Assembly: GCA_964016985.1 (NCBI GenBank)
Contig: OZ024824.1
Coordinates: forward strand, 119,928,951 to 119,992,950
DNA from: Anodontia alba
Taxonomy: Eukaryota; Mollusca; Bivalvia; Lucinida; Lucinidae
Reading direction: 5' to 3'
DNA: 64,000 nucleotides
The position numbers were made by a program, and so were the translations under genes. Under the pieces are notes generated by a model. That model did not search any database. It had not been told where the DNA came from and was given only the letters and a program-made list of their open reading frames with translations. This document shows positions 10,912-20,884 of the stretch, in pieces. The first letter of the stretch is position 1. Each line of letters opens with the position of its first letter.

Positions 10912-11207
10912 CGGTGGTTTACTCTACTGACCGTTCTAAGGCGGTGGTCCCGGTGTTAGTCTTACTCTTTGTTGCTTTGTGGTTTATTCTACGAGGCGAT
11001 TTGTTGTATGTCTTTCCGTGTGTCATTTTCTTCTTGTGTTTTTAGTCCTTTTAGTATTGCGATTACCTCGCTTGGGGAAAAGAGAGCTAATCTTAGTGCT
11101 TTTCGTACGTTTGTTCGATTTGTGCTTGTTTGGATTGTCGGTTTCCTCTTCCTCTTGGGGTCTGGTAAGGGCTGCGGCACTCCCTGGACTTTTCTCTTAC
11201 CTTATTT
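10912..11207 (+). mobile_element. SINE-like unit S1 (retroelement 3' region, solo)
   Basis: A solo copy of the last ~290 bp of the P1-type retroelement, starting at CCGGTGGTTTACTCTACTGA and ending in GGCACTCCCTGGACTTTTCT plus a T run. No RT coding sequence precedes it. It lacks the GTTTGTGATTGT piece near the end. Solo copies at 40967-41290 and 59880-60174 start at nearly the same place. Confidence 0.75.
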
Positions 11208-11898
11208 TTTTTAAAATTGGTTTATATACATAGTCTCCGCGTGGATGAAGGAGAATTAACATGAACTTCATAGTTGTTTTGTAGATGGATACAGATCTAG
11301 TCCGCCTGCAGTAGGCGGGGTAGGATTAAGTTTCAGATAAAAACTATGTTAGATATTATATCTCTTCTTTGTGTTATTATTATTTCCATTTAATTATACA
11401 AAGTCTTTTGTTTCCAAGAACACTTGCACATTTGCTGGCTGAGACACGCCTTTTTGGTGGTTCTACTACCACTAACAGGATAACAGGATAATGCATTTGT
11501 TTGTTTTTTTTTTGTTTTTTTAATATTTTGAATTAAACATAACGAAAATGCCAGACTCGGTGGGTAGGTACTCAGACTAAATGACCACTCCATCCTTAAT
11601 CTGTTTTCAGATGGTCGTTGCCTGATTACCAATGTCTTTGGTTCGAGACCATGGGTATGCTTTTCTTGTTGTCTGGCTTTAGGTCGCAACTGAGCCTTTT
11701 GCTTTGTTTCAATAAAGTGTTATATGTGTTCCACGGTGATGCTTTACTGATAAGGTAGAGAATCCCTATGCAAACTGAACATATGTTTGTAAGTTGGAGA
11801 TGCATCATAATTAAAGGTGAGCCCCTCTCCCAACCTCGCCCTTCCTCCGCTCCCCTCCCATCCACCCCCTCCCCCTTACACACAAACACAAGTTGTTA
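11208..11898. other. No gene recognised (gene A intron)
   Basis: T-rich and mixed sequence. A B-box-like GGTTCGAGACC at about 11639-11649 has no tRNA fold around it. Confidence 0.45.
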
Positions 11899-12080
11899 GC
11901 CTACTGACCGTTCCAAGGCGGTTCCTCTTTTGCGTTTTTTTCTTTGTGTGTGCGTAACTGTTTCTATAGGGGCGTTTGTGTTGTCCTTATTTGTTCCTCG
12001 TCTCCCTTCTTTTTGGTGCCTCGGCAGTGATGTGCCCCATGTTTGTGCCGTTTTCTGGGTATATTCATGAAATATTAATG
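11899..12080 (+). mobile_element. SINE-like unit S2
   Basis: Begins CTACTGACCGTTCCAAGGCG, the same head as the S1 units, then has a different body (TTTGTGTTGTCCTTATTTGT, CCTTCTTTTTGGTGCCTCGG) shared with 28945-29120 and 47685-47845. No coding capacity. Confidence 0.6.
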
Positions 12081-12179
12081 AAATTTCTTGATGAGATGAG
12101 ATGAGAATGCTCAAATAATATCAACGTATATAATAGTGGATACCTTGAAGCTGCAAATTCTATTTATGCTGATCTTTTT

Positions 12180-12252
12180 TTAAGTTAGAAATCTTTTGCC
12201 ATAGTCTGAAGACAAGCATATGATCGGTATATAATCCTTCGATTGTCTATCT

Positions 12253-12284
<32 letters not shown>

Positions 12285-12800
12285 CTTCTTCTTCTTCATT
12301 TTGCAATTAATGTTTGTTTTAGGTTCATATACTGTCGAAATTTATAGGAAGGATACCCTTGTCTCCGCAACTCCTCCTACAGGTTTATGTAGATTGTTTT
12401 GAAATTTTACATGTGTCTTTGTCCTATCTAAAGATATGCTTATGATATGGGTATTCTCCTCCGATAACTGTTTTTGGGAACATTTCTGCATTTTGATCTT
12501 ATTTTTCGGGATCAAATACTAGCAAAGTGTAAATGTATTTGGAAACGTGTGTCCACAACTCCTCCTACAGTTTTAAGGCGATTCCTTTTAAATTTTAGAG
12601 GTGTTTTTGTCATGGTCTGAAAATGTGCATGTAGTTTGGATATAATCCTCCAAATAATGTGTTATCTCTTTTTTACAGTTTGATGTTGGTCATTTTTCGG
12701 TATCAAATACCATCCAAATGTTTAAGTAGTGAGTACATTGTGTTCGGATCTCCACCTACAGTTTAATGCAGATCGTTTTGAAACTGTTTCTCATTGTAAC
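12180..12800 (+). repeat. Three diverged tandem units of ~190 bp
   Basis: The marker CAACTCCTCCTACAG occurs at about 12368 and 12556, and as TCTCCACCTACAG at about 12749. Each is followed by a similar stretch (TTTTGAAATTTTA, a TGTTTTTGTC block, ATAATCCTCC and TTTTTCGG.ATCAAATAC). Spacings are about 188 and 191 bp. It lies directly upstream of the sushi exon at 13014. Confidence 0.75.
12254..12297 (+). repeat. Poly-T plus (TTC)n
   Basis: A run of 31 T followed by CTTCTTCTTCTTC. Confidence 0.95.
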
Positions 12801-13013
12801 CTAGGTACTTTTTTTTGTTGGCCTGGCCATTTTTGGAGGATTTTTAAAAAGTGGGGGACAAAATTCTCTTAATTAGCTTTTTTTTTTTGTTTGTTTGTTT
12901 TGTTTTTTTAACAAACAATGGGGGAGGAGGCGCCAAAGTCTTCAAGAAAAACGATTTAAATTACGCATCAGATGGAATATATGGTTTAATTAGCAAATTG
13001 TCTTATTTTGTCG

Positions 13014-13193
13014 AATGTGAGACAGATTATTTTCTGGCACATGGACGTGTAGACTTCTCTGAAGTGGAAACGGTGTATGGACAGAAAGTGTTTGTCACAT
13101 GTGAGGAAGGATATGAGGTTGAAGGTGATTCAGTGATTACCTGCCTCGCCAGTGGAGAATGGAGTACTACAGTTTGTCAGCCCATGCCTGCCG
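13014..13193 (+). CDS. Gene A sushi/CCP exon with CG in place of the AG acceptor
   Basis: An open 180-bp module of 60 codons, phase 1 at both ends. It begins (E)CETDYFLAHGRVDFSEVET and ends VITCLASGEWSTTVCQ before a GT donor at 13194. All four CCP cysteines, the GYEVEG motif and the tryptophan are present; it is closest in style to gene B 45184-45360 (NYFLDHGHVDFPGFETTY). The base pair where the acceptor AG must lie (13012-13013) reads CG after the tract TTATTTTGT. A single A-to-C change would explain this. An in-phase AG downstream (13023-13024) would keep the frame but delete the first cysteine. The exon may be newly disabled, use a rare acceptor, or carry an assembly error. The longer open frame upstream from 12851 is a poly-T artefact. 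Confidence 0.7.
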
Positions 13194-13340
13194 GTATTTG
13201 TATAATCGGACCCATCAATACCCGGACTGGTAACTATAGTGCTAAATACCTATTTTATCGATATGATGATGTCATGGCTATGATTTTACCGGTTACCGGG
13301 TTTCGTCTGGAATGTGCGAAAATCAGTCTAAAAAAGTGAT

Positions 13341-14120
13341 AATTATCCGCAATAAACAACCACATATAAGTTTTATTTGTGAACAATACATCAACCATCA
13401 TGAAAAGTTAGTACTATATAGACGTAATTGTTTTTTAACCACATTTATTGAATATTGGTCACATACTTTACAAATTTCGGTGGAGTTTCCAAACACCGTT
13501 TTGTGAATGAAGCCGTTCGTCGAAGAAAAATGGCGACCATTGTTGAACTGTACTCGCATTAGTAGAGGCTGTTAATGCACGTCCTCGTTAAAAACAATTA
13601 TAAATTTAACTTATTCAGGGAAAAAAAACTAGCTTTGTTTTCGAAGTTGTTTTATGAGCATATTATTTTTATACCTACTTCAATGCCAATTGAAATATCG
13701 GCTGGAGAAAATGTCTATTTCTCGAATTTGACCAACAATTATCCGCGATAATGAACCTAATATAAGTGTCATCTGTGAACAAAACATCACTTATCATTCA
13801 AATTAAATACTATGTAATTATTTTGTTTTTTAATCATATTTGTTGAATATTGATCACACATATTACAAATTTCGATGGAGTTTCCAACATTGATTTGTTC
13901 ATGAAGCTATTCGTCGAAGAAAAAATGGCGACCATTGTTGAATAGTACTAGCATTAGCAGAGCCTTTTAATGCTTTTTCTCGCTAAAATCAACTATAAAC
14001 CCAACTTATTCAAAATAAACTAGCTTTGTTTTATTGCTTTATCAGCATATTATTTTCATAACCATAATAGAAATTTGAAAAGTCGACTGTGAAAATGTCG
14101 ATTCTCTCGAATTTGACCCA
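13341..14120 (+). repeat. 396-bp tandem duplication
   Basis: Two copies head to tail, 13341-13736 and 13737-14120. Both begin AATTATCCGC and both contain GAAGAAAAATGGCGACCATT, TAGCTTTGTTTT and CTCGAATTTGACC. Divergence is moderate with small indels. No coding function is apparent. It starts 147 bp after the sushi exon donor. Confidence 0.85.
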
Positions 14121-14603
14121 CATTTTCTAAAACGAGTATGTGCAAAATTCGGCGATTGTCTATGTTAAAAGGAATCAGTTGAATAAAATGTTATTAACGT
14201 ATAACGGACCCAAGATGGCATTATATAATTTTAACTGGCTTAACTAAAAATAAATGTGTTTAATACTAGTTTAATATGGGTGGAGTTTTGCAAAATATAG
14301 ATTCCGAAGTGACGTAAGCATCGCCAGCACCCGCGACATGATAATTAACGGAAACGGACAGTAACAAGTCCGGGTATTGACGGGTCTGAGGTATAATACA
14401 TTTTAGGCGCAGTTAAAAAACTATGCCCGTATATGTACTTAAATTGATGTGTCATTTTTTTTCAACTTGTCACACTAAAGTAAATTATGTAATAGTCTTT
14501 GGTCGCCGTTAAATAGAGTAGTAATTGAGTATTGACTTCTTTATTATTTTATTTAAATTGCACATTAAGGAAACAATCTGCAGAGCAATAATTTTGTATT
14601 ATT
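14121..14603. other. No gene recognised (gene A intron)
   Basis: AT-rich intronic sequence with no recognised element. Confidence 0.5.
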
Positions 14604-15960
14604 AGCTCACCCGAGCCTTAAGGATCATAGGTAAGCTTATAGTATATGCAGGCTTCGTCGTCCGTCCGTCGTCCGTCGCCCGTCGCCGATTGTCCGTTGT
14701 CTACACTCTTCAAACATCTTCTCCTCCGAAACCACTTGGCCAATCAAAGCCAAATTTTATACGGAGCCTTAATGGGTAGTGGGAAACGAAGTTTGTTATC
14801 GTATCTGGTTTACATGACCAAATGACGCCACGCCCATATATGACAAAAGCCCTTTAAAATCTTCTTCTCCGGAACCAAAGGGTGAATGTGAGTGAATACT
14901 ATGACGTTTGTCATGTGATCTATAGGTGCATGCGCAAGGTCTATACCTAGCAAATCTTTCATAATACTATCTGATGGGTTCTAAAACGTATCTTATAACA
15001 TAAAAACCGGAAACTGGATCAGTAATTTGGTGGAGATTTAGGCCATAGTATAGCTATCTAAAAAGACGTTTTAGAAGTAGGTGTAAAAAGACTTACAAAA
15101 TGGCTCAATATCTGCAATAACTAATCCAAAAGTTTATTTGTATTAAAAAATACATGTCAATTAAACAAAAGTGTGTCATTACTTTCTTGATATTACTGTT
15201 TTGAAAAATGCGACCCCTCTATCTTTTAAATCGGGAATCGGGCCGAGTTATCAGAACAAGCCCTTATTGCCCAAAGATCAAACTTGGCCCAGCCCAAGGT
15301 GTACTTGTGTTACACAGACTCATACAGGGAAAACTTTTCAAACGTCTTCTTATCAGAAACCACTGGGCCGATCAAAGACAAGATTTATAAGAAGCTTTAA
15401 TGGATAGTGGGAATGGAAGTTTGTTATCCTCAGCTGGGTCACATGCACAGGATAGCCGCCATGCTCCTATATGATAAAAACCCTTTAAAAATCTTCTTCT
15501 CTGGAACCAAAGGGCTAATGGCCCCGGGGCTTGGTATGTAGCATTGTGGACATTGGCCCATTAAAATTTAAAAATAAAAATGATAATCTTGGGTTGACCT
15601 TGACCTTTTATACAGAAATTTCATTTTTAACATAGATTACTATTTGTACAAATCTATTTGACTTCAGTAGGGAGGCACAGGCCTTTGATATGTGGAATGT
15701 AGCTTTTTCTTGTAGACCTCTATCAAAATTATTTAATTTATTGCATTGGGGTAAAAATAATAATACCCCAAGAATCACTTGTTTTACATAGACTCATATA
15801 GGGAAAAAACTCTATAAATCTTCTTCTCTGAAACTGAAAGGCCCAGGCCTTTGATATTTGGTATGAAATTTTCCAAATGGACCACTATCAAGATTGTTTA
15901 AATTATAGCCCTGGGGTCAAGTAGTGCCCTGCTTCGGGGCTCAATATTTTTACATAGTGT
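14604..15960 (+). mobile_element. AGCTCAC-ended element with diverged tandem units (right end missing)
   Basis: Starts AGCTCACCCGAGCC, matching the left end at 61211. It has a CCGTCCGTCGTCCGTCGCCC simple-sequence part at 14661-14690, then diverged repeats with the marks CTTCTTCTCYGGAACCAAAG, CATAGACTCATATAGGG and ATTATAGCCCTGGGGTCAA, the same marks that occur in the tandem units at 61430-62450. No CTCAGGTGAGC end is found, and an LTR-like fragment follows at 15977. The arrangement resembles bivalve satellite-carrying elements of the pearl/HINE type (from memory, not checked). Confidence 0.55.
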
Positions 15961-15976
15961 GCTCTTTGTTTCCAAG

Positions 15977-16224
15977 AGGCGGTAGAACGTCTCCCTGTAC
16001 ATCGCCATGGTGCAAATTGTATTAACTTTCCATTGGGGTCATTGGGCCTATTGTAATATATATTGAAAATTGAGTTCTGCTTATGTATACGCTAGAGGGC
16101 TTAAGCAGTGTTGCAAACTTCATTACTGCTTGTGAATAGTCTCAATAAAACCAAGACTGCCATTTTCTAATCCGTAGTATGTTCTTTGTTTCCAAACGCA
16201 ATCTTTTTGACGTTTATTGCAACA
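15977..16224 (+). mobile_element. LTR-like repeat copy L1
   Basis: Starts near GGCGGTAGAACGTCTCC and ends TTTTGACGTTTATTGCAACA. It contains GTATACGCTAGAGGGC, GCAGTGTTGCAAACTTCATT and AGTCTCAATAAAACCAAGACT, where AATAAA lies in the loop of a short hairpin. Related copies: 21898, 27465, 41780, 44043, 45006 and 57411. Confidence 0.65.
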
Positions 16225-16733
16225 GAGGAAGCAACACAAAATTAAACTATCGGTCGCGGATGATTAAACAATCATTCTACAGCTACATATTACAAGTAAC
16301 GACACGTTCAAGCAATGTGCGGGAAATCTCACATGCTGCCTGTGTAAACGCGCATATGTACCGTAATTGCATGTACAAAATGTACCGGTTAGTCTTGAGT
16401 TTGCAGTCAAAATTCTTAACTGCATTACTTAATATTTCAACAAACGTCTTCTCCTCCATATATATTACGTAAATCCAAATCTAATATTTCTAAGAATAGA
16501 CGTGAAAGTATAGCATATGATATAATGTACTCATGAATTACAATGAATGACTGGCAAATGTGGTGATAAAATAAATATAGACGTAAAGTGAGGATTATAA
16601 AATAATAACCCCCACTGTGTCCGTATGGGAACAAACATCATAAAGAAAATTAACTCTTTTTGTTTAGTAATAAATGAAATTGTCTGCTAAATGAAGCTAA
16701 AATATATAAATGAAGATACCCACGAAATACCAC
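16225..16733. other. No gene recognised (gene A intron)
   Basis: AT-rich sequence without recognised elements or credible coding. Confidence 0.5.
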
Positions 16734-17013
16734 GATCACGAAGCACAGCACGCCTATTCAAATATACGGAAAATTTCACCTCCCAAAACTGAAATTGTTC
16801 AGCTTAGAAACTCTGATATTTTCATATTTCTACTCAAAACATAGATTGTGGGTACTCGTTAGAACCGCCTCGGCGAGGCGTTTCTAACGAGTACCTCAAT
16901 CTATGTTTTTTGAGCAGAAATAAGAAAAAAATGTATACCCGTGTAAACCCCAGTTTTACTATATAAAAGTGGGGTTTATTGGGGTCAATATTGTATTGGA
17001 ATGTTTTCGTCAT
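16734..17013 (+). mobile_element. HP-MITE copy 5
   Basis: Left end diverged (ATCACGAAGCACAGCACGCC), right end ATGTTTTCGTCATATG. The palindrome GGGTACTCGTTAGAACCGCC / GGCGTTTCTAACGAGTACC has small losses. Forward orientation inside the gene A intron. Confidence 0.85.
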
Positions 17014-17017
17014 ATGA

Positions 17018-17142
17018 GGCACCAGAGGAAGGGGAGGTGAGAAGCAAATAAGGATACCAGAAACGTCACACATAAAATCACATACGCACAAACTAAGAAG
17101 AACAGCAGCAGAAGAACCGCTTTCGAACGGTCAGTAGGAAAA
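17018..17142 (-). mobile_element. SINE-like unit S2 fragment
   Basis: Reads on the minus strand CTACTGACCGTTCGAAAGCG, then a TTCTTAGTTTGTGCGTATGTG body, ending GGTGCCTCATATG, directly abutting HP-MITE copy 5. Confidence 0.55.
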
Positions 17143-17219
17143 CTACAGTGACCGGGGAGGGGTGGGGCGTGTGTGTGTGTGGGGTGGGGGGGGGGGCGGG
17201 GGGGCACAACCTAATTTTA

Positions 17220-17640
17220 ACAAACAATGCTCGCTTAAGGGGACTGGCTACCCCTGACAGGTTTTTTGCAATCTTAAGGGACTCCTGTGTTGATGGTAGG
17301 CAGGTTTTGAAGGAATACATGAAAATTCAAAAAAAAAAATATAATAAAACGTATTACTCTTATTTTGACGATCGTCTGAGTAGCAAGGCACTATTATTTG
17401 GATTTAGATCTGGAAAGACACTTGATGTCATAAATGGCAATCAGTTCTTGATTATATTGATGCATTAACATTAGCAAACAGTATAGATCACAAAAGTATT
17501 TGTATAAAGGTTTTCGAGAATGCAGGAATATAATGCTCCTTCGTGACAGATTTTCATTATTTAAAATGGCATAGAAACATGAGAATCAAAATTTAGACTT
17601 AGTTATCAATAAGGGCATTCCAAGTTGGTTTTACTGATGC
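17220..17640 (+). pseudogene. LINE reverse transcriptase fragment
   Basis: The open stretch to 17468 ends with YYSYFDDRLSSKALLFGFRS and KTLDVINGNQFLI, matching the LINE RT segment that reads NQFGFR.G.ST in many families. In other frames it continues with TNSIDHKSICIKVFENAGI, equivalent to the AFDTVDH..L..KL...G segment that contains the palm A motif. Frameshifts and stops show a dead fragment. The true element ends are unclear, and S2-like sequence flanks both sides. This family differs from the LINE at 3-4020. Confidence 0.55.
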
Positions 17641-17649
17641 TAATTGTCT

Positions 17650-17790
17650 TTGTTCGTGTGTCAGTGGATACATATATGACGTTTTCTTTTCAATGTTTTT
17701 TTTCCTCATCTCTCCTTCTTTTGGTGCCTTGGAAAGGTGTGCTTCGTGATTGTGGCATTTCCAGGATATCTTCAGTTATATTTGTTTTAA
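17650..17790 (+). mobile_element. SINE-like unit S2 fragment
   Basis: Contains TCGTGTGTCAGTGGATACAT, CCTTCTTTTGGTGCCTTGG and CTTCGTGATTGTGGCATTTC followed by CAGGATATCTTCA, the S2 body and tail seen at 47700-47850. Confidence 0.5.
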
Positions 17791-18722
17791 GATTAAAGAA
17801 TATCTAGTTACCATCCTTTACCTGACTGCATGAAAACAAAATCACAATGAATCGTCAAACACTGCTAATGGAAGCAGAAAAAAACTAGTCTTGTGTGCTT
17901 ATCTACACTGTATGGCCTAGTCGCTGGTCTACATTTAAATAGGTACTGTGTAAGTTATGAATTTATGTATTTGCAACTGTGTTGTGATTCTATACTATTT
18001 GCACATGATATCAGAATGAGTTCTTGTTGTGCAGTTTGCAAATATTCTGGATTAACTCATTGTTTTACAGAAATTGTTTTATCTGTTTTCTACTCAAGCT
18101 TTACATAAGCAGATTGCCCAAAAGGTTTCCTCTCATGTGTTTAAATACACGATTGGCGTTGAAATCGTACCCGATATTCCTTTAACTTGCATTCTAGCTT
18201 CAGGTGTTGTTTCTATGTAAACTAAGAAGTATGTATAAACAGTATTATACAGTACAGTAAAGTAAAAAACAAACACCATAACGTAAAGTTAAAATGAATC
18301 ACATTGCGATCAGTCTTTTCAAAGTACACCTTAGCCAACAATTTGCTATCTAAATTATGGTTATTCAAATAAAACATGGAACATGATAATAAAAAAGTTT
18401 CAGAAAAATAATTCTTTCACAGACATAAGTCATAGACATTTGTATCAATCAATAGATAACCTTACATTGCGTAAACATAGCCGGAGCGTCCACTAGGCTT
18501 TAGGAAAAACGTAGAACACTTCGCGTAGCTCGTGTCCCTATAAGCTACTACTATCTGTTTTTCAACGTTTAATGAAATGAAAAAAAAAAATAATTCAAAG
18601 CGCATATTTGTGATCTATTGATACGTAATAAACCTATATATCTAGTCTCATATACACTATCACAACAATGAATTAGCCATTGCGTGGGCACAGTGAAGGC
18701 TCGGATTATTTTATGACGATAA
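17791..18722. other. No gene recognised (gene A intron)
   Basis: AT-rich intronic DNA. A frame at 17893-18108 contains SILFAHDIRM, faintly like an RT YADD region, but is too weak to call. Confidence 0.45.
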
Positions 18723-18971
18723 TCAGGCCCTGAGGTTATAAAACTGTTTTCATGCTCATCTCAGCAGAGCAAAAAAAATTATTTTGCTTATAAATCTTTA
18801 AATACTGACACCTTTTTAAAACTTCTTTCATGCTCAATTCAGCTGAGCATGCTCAGGTGAGTTGAGCATGAAAAAAGTTTGAATTGTTTGTATTTTTATT
18901 TTTATGACCAGGTGAAATTTCATGCTCAGTTGAGTTGAGCAGGAAAAAAGTTTTATAACCTCGTGGCCTGA
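18723..18971. mobile_element. MITE with GAGGTTATAAAAC termini and TGCTCA palindromes
   Basis: Left end TCAGGCCCTGAGGTTATAAA, right end TTTTATAACCTCGTGGCCTG plus A, an imperfect terminal inverted repeat of about 25 bp. Each subterminal region repeats TGCTCA...TGAGC. The centre at about 18831-18872 is a near-perfect palindrome (CATGCTCAATTCAGCTGAGC and its inverse). About 249 bp, no coding. It ends 85 bp before the transmembrane exon of gene A. Confidence 0.75.
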
Positions 18972-19056
18972 ATGGACGTAACTTTCATGTTAGAACATAC
19001 TCTTTCATATGGAATATATGCTTTGTTATCTTTTAACATTTTCCTTGTCCTTACAG

Positions 19057-19165
19057 TGTCTCACACAGCGAAAATAGTAGGTCTCATATTTGCCGGGATC
19101 GATGGCGTAATTATCATAGTATTAATAGCAGTAGCCTACACATTTGCAAAGAAGAAGGGTTTACT
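19057..19165 (+). CDS. Gene A transmembrane exon
   Basis: A 109-bp exon from acceptor TTACAG (19051-19056) to a strong GTAAGT donor at 19166. It enters in phase 1, matching the sushi exons, and leaves in phase 2. Translation starts (x)SHTAKIVGLIFAG, continues with a hydrophobic helix (DGVIIIVLIAVAYTF) and ends in a basic stop-transfer sequence KKKGLL. This is a classic type I membrane anchor. Gene B has the same exon type at 36841-36940 with the same phases. Family: membrane anchor of a CCP protein. Confidence 0.85.
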
Positions 19166-19770
19166 GTAAGTAATACTAGGTGTTCACTTAAACCGACACA
19201 AAGTGCCAAGCATTTGTGTATATATTATCATACCAGCCTGTGTCGTTCTGTTACTGTAGTCTTCAAACTGATATAGAAACTGCAGAGTGTCTGGTCCTTT
19301 TCAGAATGAAGCGAGTAGCTAAACCCTACCTGATTGTTTGGAGAAGATCATATCTGTTTACTTATGCTTAACTTATTATTGGATTCCAAACAAAATGCAA
19401 ATTACCATTTATGAGACAATATGAATATGTATATTTAATTAATATACTGTCTCCCAAAATTATTAAAGTAAACGCTATTGAGGAAATCAGTTCTATTGGA
19501 ACATGTTATAATAAACGAAATAACCACACAGCAGTGCAAAACATAGTCAAGTTTTCTTTTCTATTTTTATTAACAAGATCAGCAGTAGAGTTTTCATTTT
19601 AATTTTCATGACAGCTAAACAATGTATAATACAGTTACTACTTTCAGTCATAAATGAAACATTTCCTTCGATAACAGTTTAGAAATATGCATGAATTTGA
19701 TTTCGACAAACAGAAAAAATGTATCAAGTTTCAACGGCTGACTTTAATATCTATAATTCACGTTTTGCAG
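19166..19770 (+). other. Gene A last intron
   Basis: AT-rich intron from GTAAGT to TTTTGCAG. No other feature seen. Confidence 0.75.
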
Positions 19771-19858
19771 GTGTTTCGCCAAAGTTTACCAGCGAGGAAA
19801 ATCCAAGCAACAAAGTACTCAAGAAGAAAATGCTATAAACATAAGGCGTATACTATAA
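19771..19858 (+). CDS. Gene A terminal exon, cytoplasmic tail
   Basis: Follows acceptor CGTTTTGCAG (19761-19770). One base completes the phase-2 codon (Leu), then 28 codons run to TAA at 19856-19858: CFAKVYQRGKSKQQ followed by STQEENAINIRRIL. The tail is basic near the membrane and ends in an acidic and hydrophobic stretch. The gene B tail (36008-36071) ends DTEQAAVQVDHILRF, so the last ~13 residues look related. No ITAM, ITIM or TIR motif is visible. Any signalling or sorting role is unknown; the conserved C-terminal stretch suggests a binding or trafficking site. Confidence 0.8.
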
Positions 19859-19930
19859 TAGACGATTTGTTTAGCAAAAACGTTTCGGAATTGCTTTACA
19901 ACAAGTAAATAATGAGAGTGTAGCTTTGCA

Positions 19931-19936
19931 AATAAA
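19931..19936 (+). terminator. Polyadenylation signal AATAAA (gene A)
   Basis: Canonical AATAAA 73 bp after the gene A stop codon, followed by a TG-rich stretch (GTAATAGATGTTGTGG) about 30 bp further on. Confidence 0.7.
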
Positions 19937-19999
19937 GCCAAAACCCTTGATCGAGAAAAGATTGTAATAGATGTTGTGGCTTATTATCATAATAGACAT

Positions 20000-20258
20000 A
20001 CTTAATTATATGAGCCGTTGGGTGGTAAAATGTACCTTCTGAGATGTATGCCGAACTACGACTCAAATCGGCCCTCGCATCAACACAGGTTTATCAGTCT
20101 TAGCTGTCCGTATGAATAAACTTGGCATTCTTGCTAATCCAAGCAGTGCTCATCGAAAAATCTGATGAGACTGCACGAATGCGCTGGCTGATATGAATTT
20201 TGCTGCGCGACCACGTTTGAAGGCACGTTTCCTAATGTTGCGGCTCATATAACTTAAT
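20000..20258. mobile_element. MITE with 7-bp target duplication ACTTAAT
   Basis: The element body is 20007-20251 (245 bp) with terminal inverted repeats TATATGAGCCG / CGGCTCATATA. It is flanked by identical ACTTAAT at 20000-20006 and 20252-20258. No coding capacity. Confidence 0.8.
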
Positions 20259-20884
20259 ATACAAGCTTATATTTATCAGTTTCAAATGATTTATTATTAG
20301 TTGGCCTGACACGCTTTTGACTTATAACACTGGCTAGAATGATAAGATCAGTTCAAAAGACAATATTGTTGCCTAGTTACCGTATTTAAAAGTAAATGGG
20401 TATAGTTTTAGAGATAGCGCCTCCGTCAAAACGTCGTTCGCCTCCTTCTGAACAGGTTTACACTCTAAAAGGAAAGCCTGTTTCCCATGGGAATTTAGAT
20501 CCCTTTTCAGAAATTCTTTGTTATACCAGACAGCAAACAGGAAGTAAACAAATGAATTCCTTGTAATAAATAGTGGAAAATCTACCAAGTGTATCTAGGC
20601 CTATTAAAGAAAACATTATATATTGTAACCGGCTATATTAAGCAGGGTCATTCCCAAGCGTTCGTGCCTGATATGTTAGTAATATAAAGTTGAACAAGTT
20701 AATATAACGAACATATTAGGCACGAACACTTGCAAATGGGCCCAAGTACTGGATATATTGCCTCATGCTCATAAACAGAACCCAAATACTTTATAAGATG
20801 AAAACGGACAGTATCGTTGGCAGAAAAGAAAAAGGAAGAAAAGCATTTTATACATACATATAAAGCGAATTGAATTTTAGCTTC
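20259..20884. other. No gene recognised; long imperfect hairpin at 20654-20737
   Basis: Intergenic sequence after gene A. Within it, arms of about 36 bp around GTTCGTGCCTGATATGTTAG and its inverse (CATATTAGGCACGAACACTT) form an imperfect inverted repeat with a short loop. Confidence 0.6.

Larger units (their letters stand above)
5945..19858 (+). other. Gene A: membrane-anchored sushi (CCP) repeat protein, 3' part
   Basis: Gene model from exons read directly: sushi exon 5945-6121, sushi remnant 10012-10135 (probably not used), sushi exon 13014-13193 (defective acceptor), transmembrane exon 19057-19165, terminal exon 19771-19858. The product would be a type I membrane protein with extracellular CCP modules, one membrane helix and a short cytoplasmic tail of about 35 residues. 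CCP modules bind proteins or glycans in complement regulators, selectins and adhesion molecules; the ligand here is unknown. Five-prime exons and the signal peptide were not found, possibly lying before position 1. Introns carry HP-MITEs, a retroelement copy and satellite-like repeats. With one damaged and one truncated module, the gene may be active with fewer modules or may be a decaying paralogue of gene B. Confidence 0.65.

Noticed and set aside
10912..10945. Possible relation between the S1 head (CCGTTCTAAGGCGGT) and the HP-MITE core (GGCGGTTCTAACGAG)
   Set aside because: The shared words are in a different order and do not align as homologous sequence.
11636..11652. B-box-like GGTTCGAGACC
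   Set aside because: No A box or cloverleaf can be drawn upstream.
12851..13339. 162-codon frame starting with a hydrophobic, signal-peptide-like run before the sushi module
   Set aside because: The hydrophobic run is translation of a T/G-rich low-complexity stretch (poly-Phe), and the module's neighbours show it is a phase-1 internal exon. The frame after 13193 runs into the intron.
17893..18108. Frame with SILFAHDIRM, possible RT YADD motif
   Set aside because: No further RT motifs around it in any frame.
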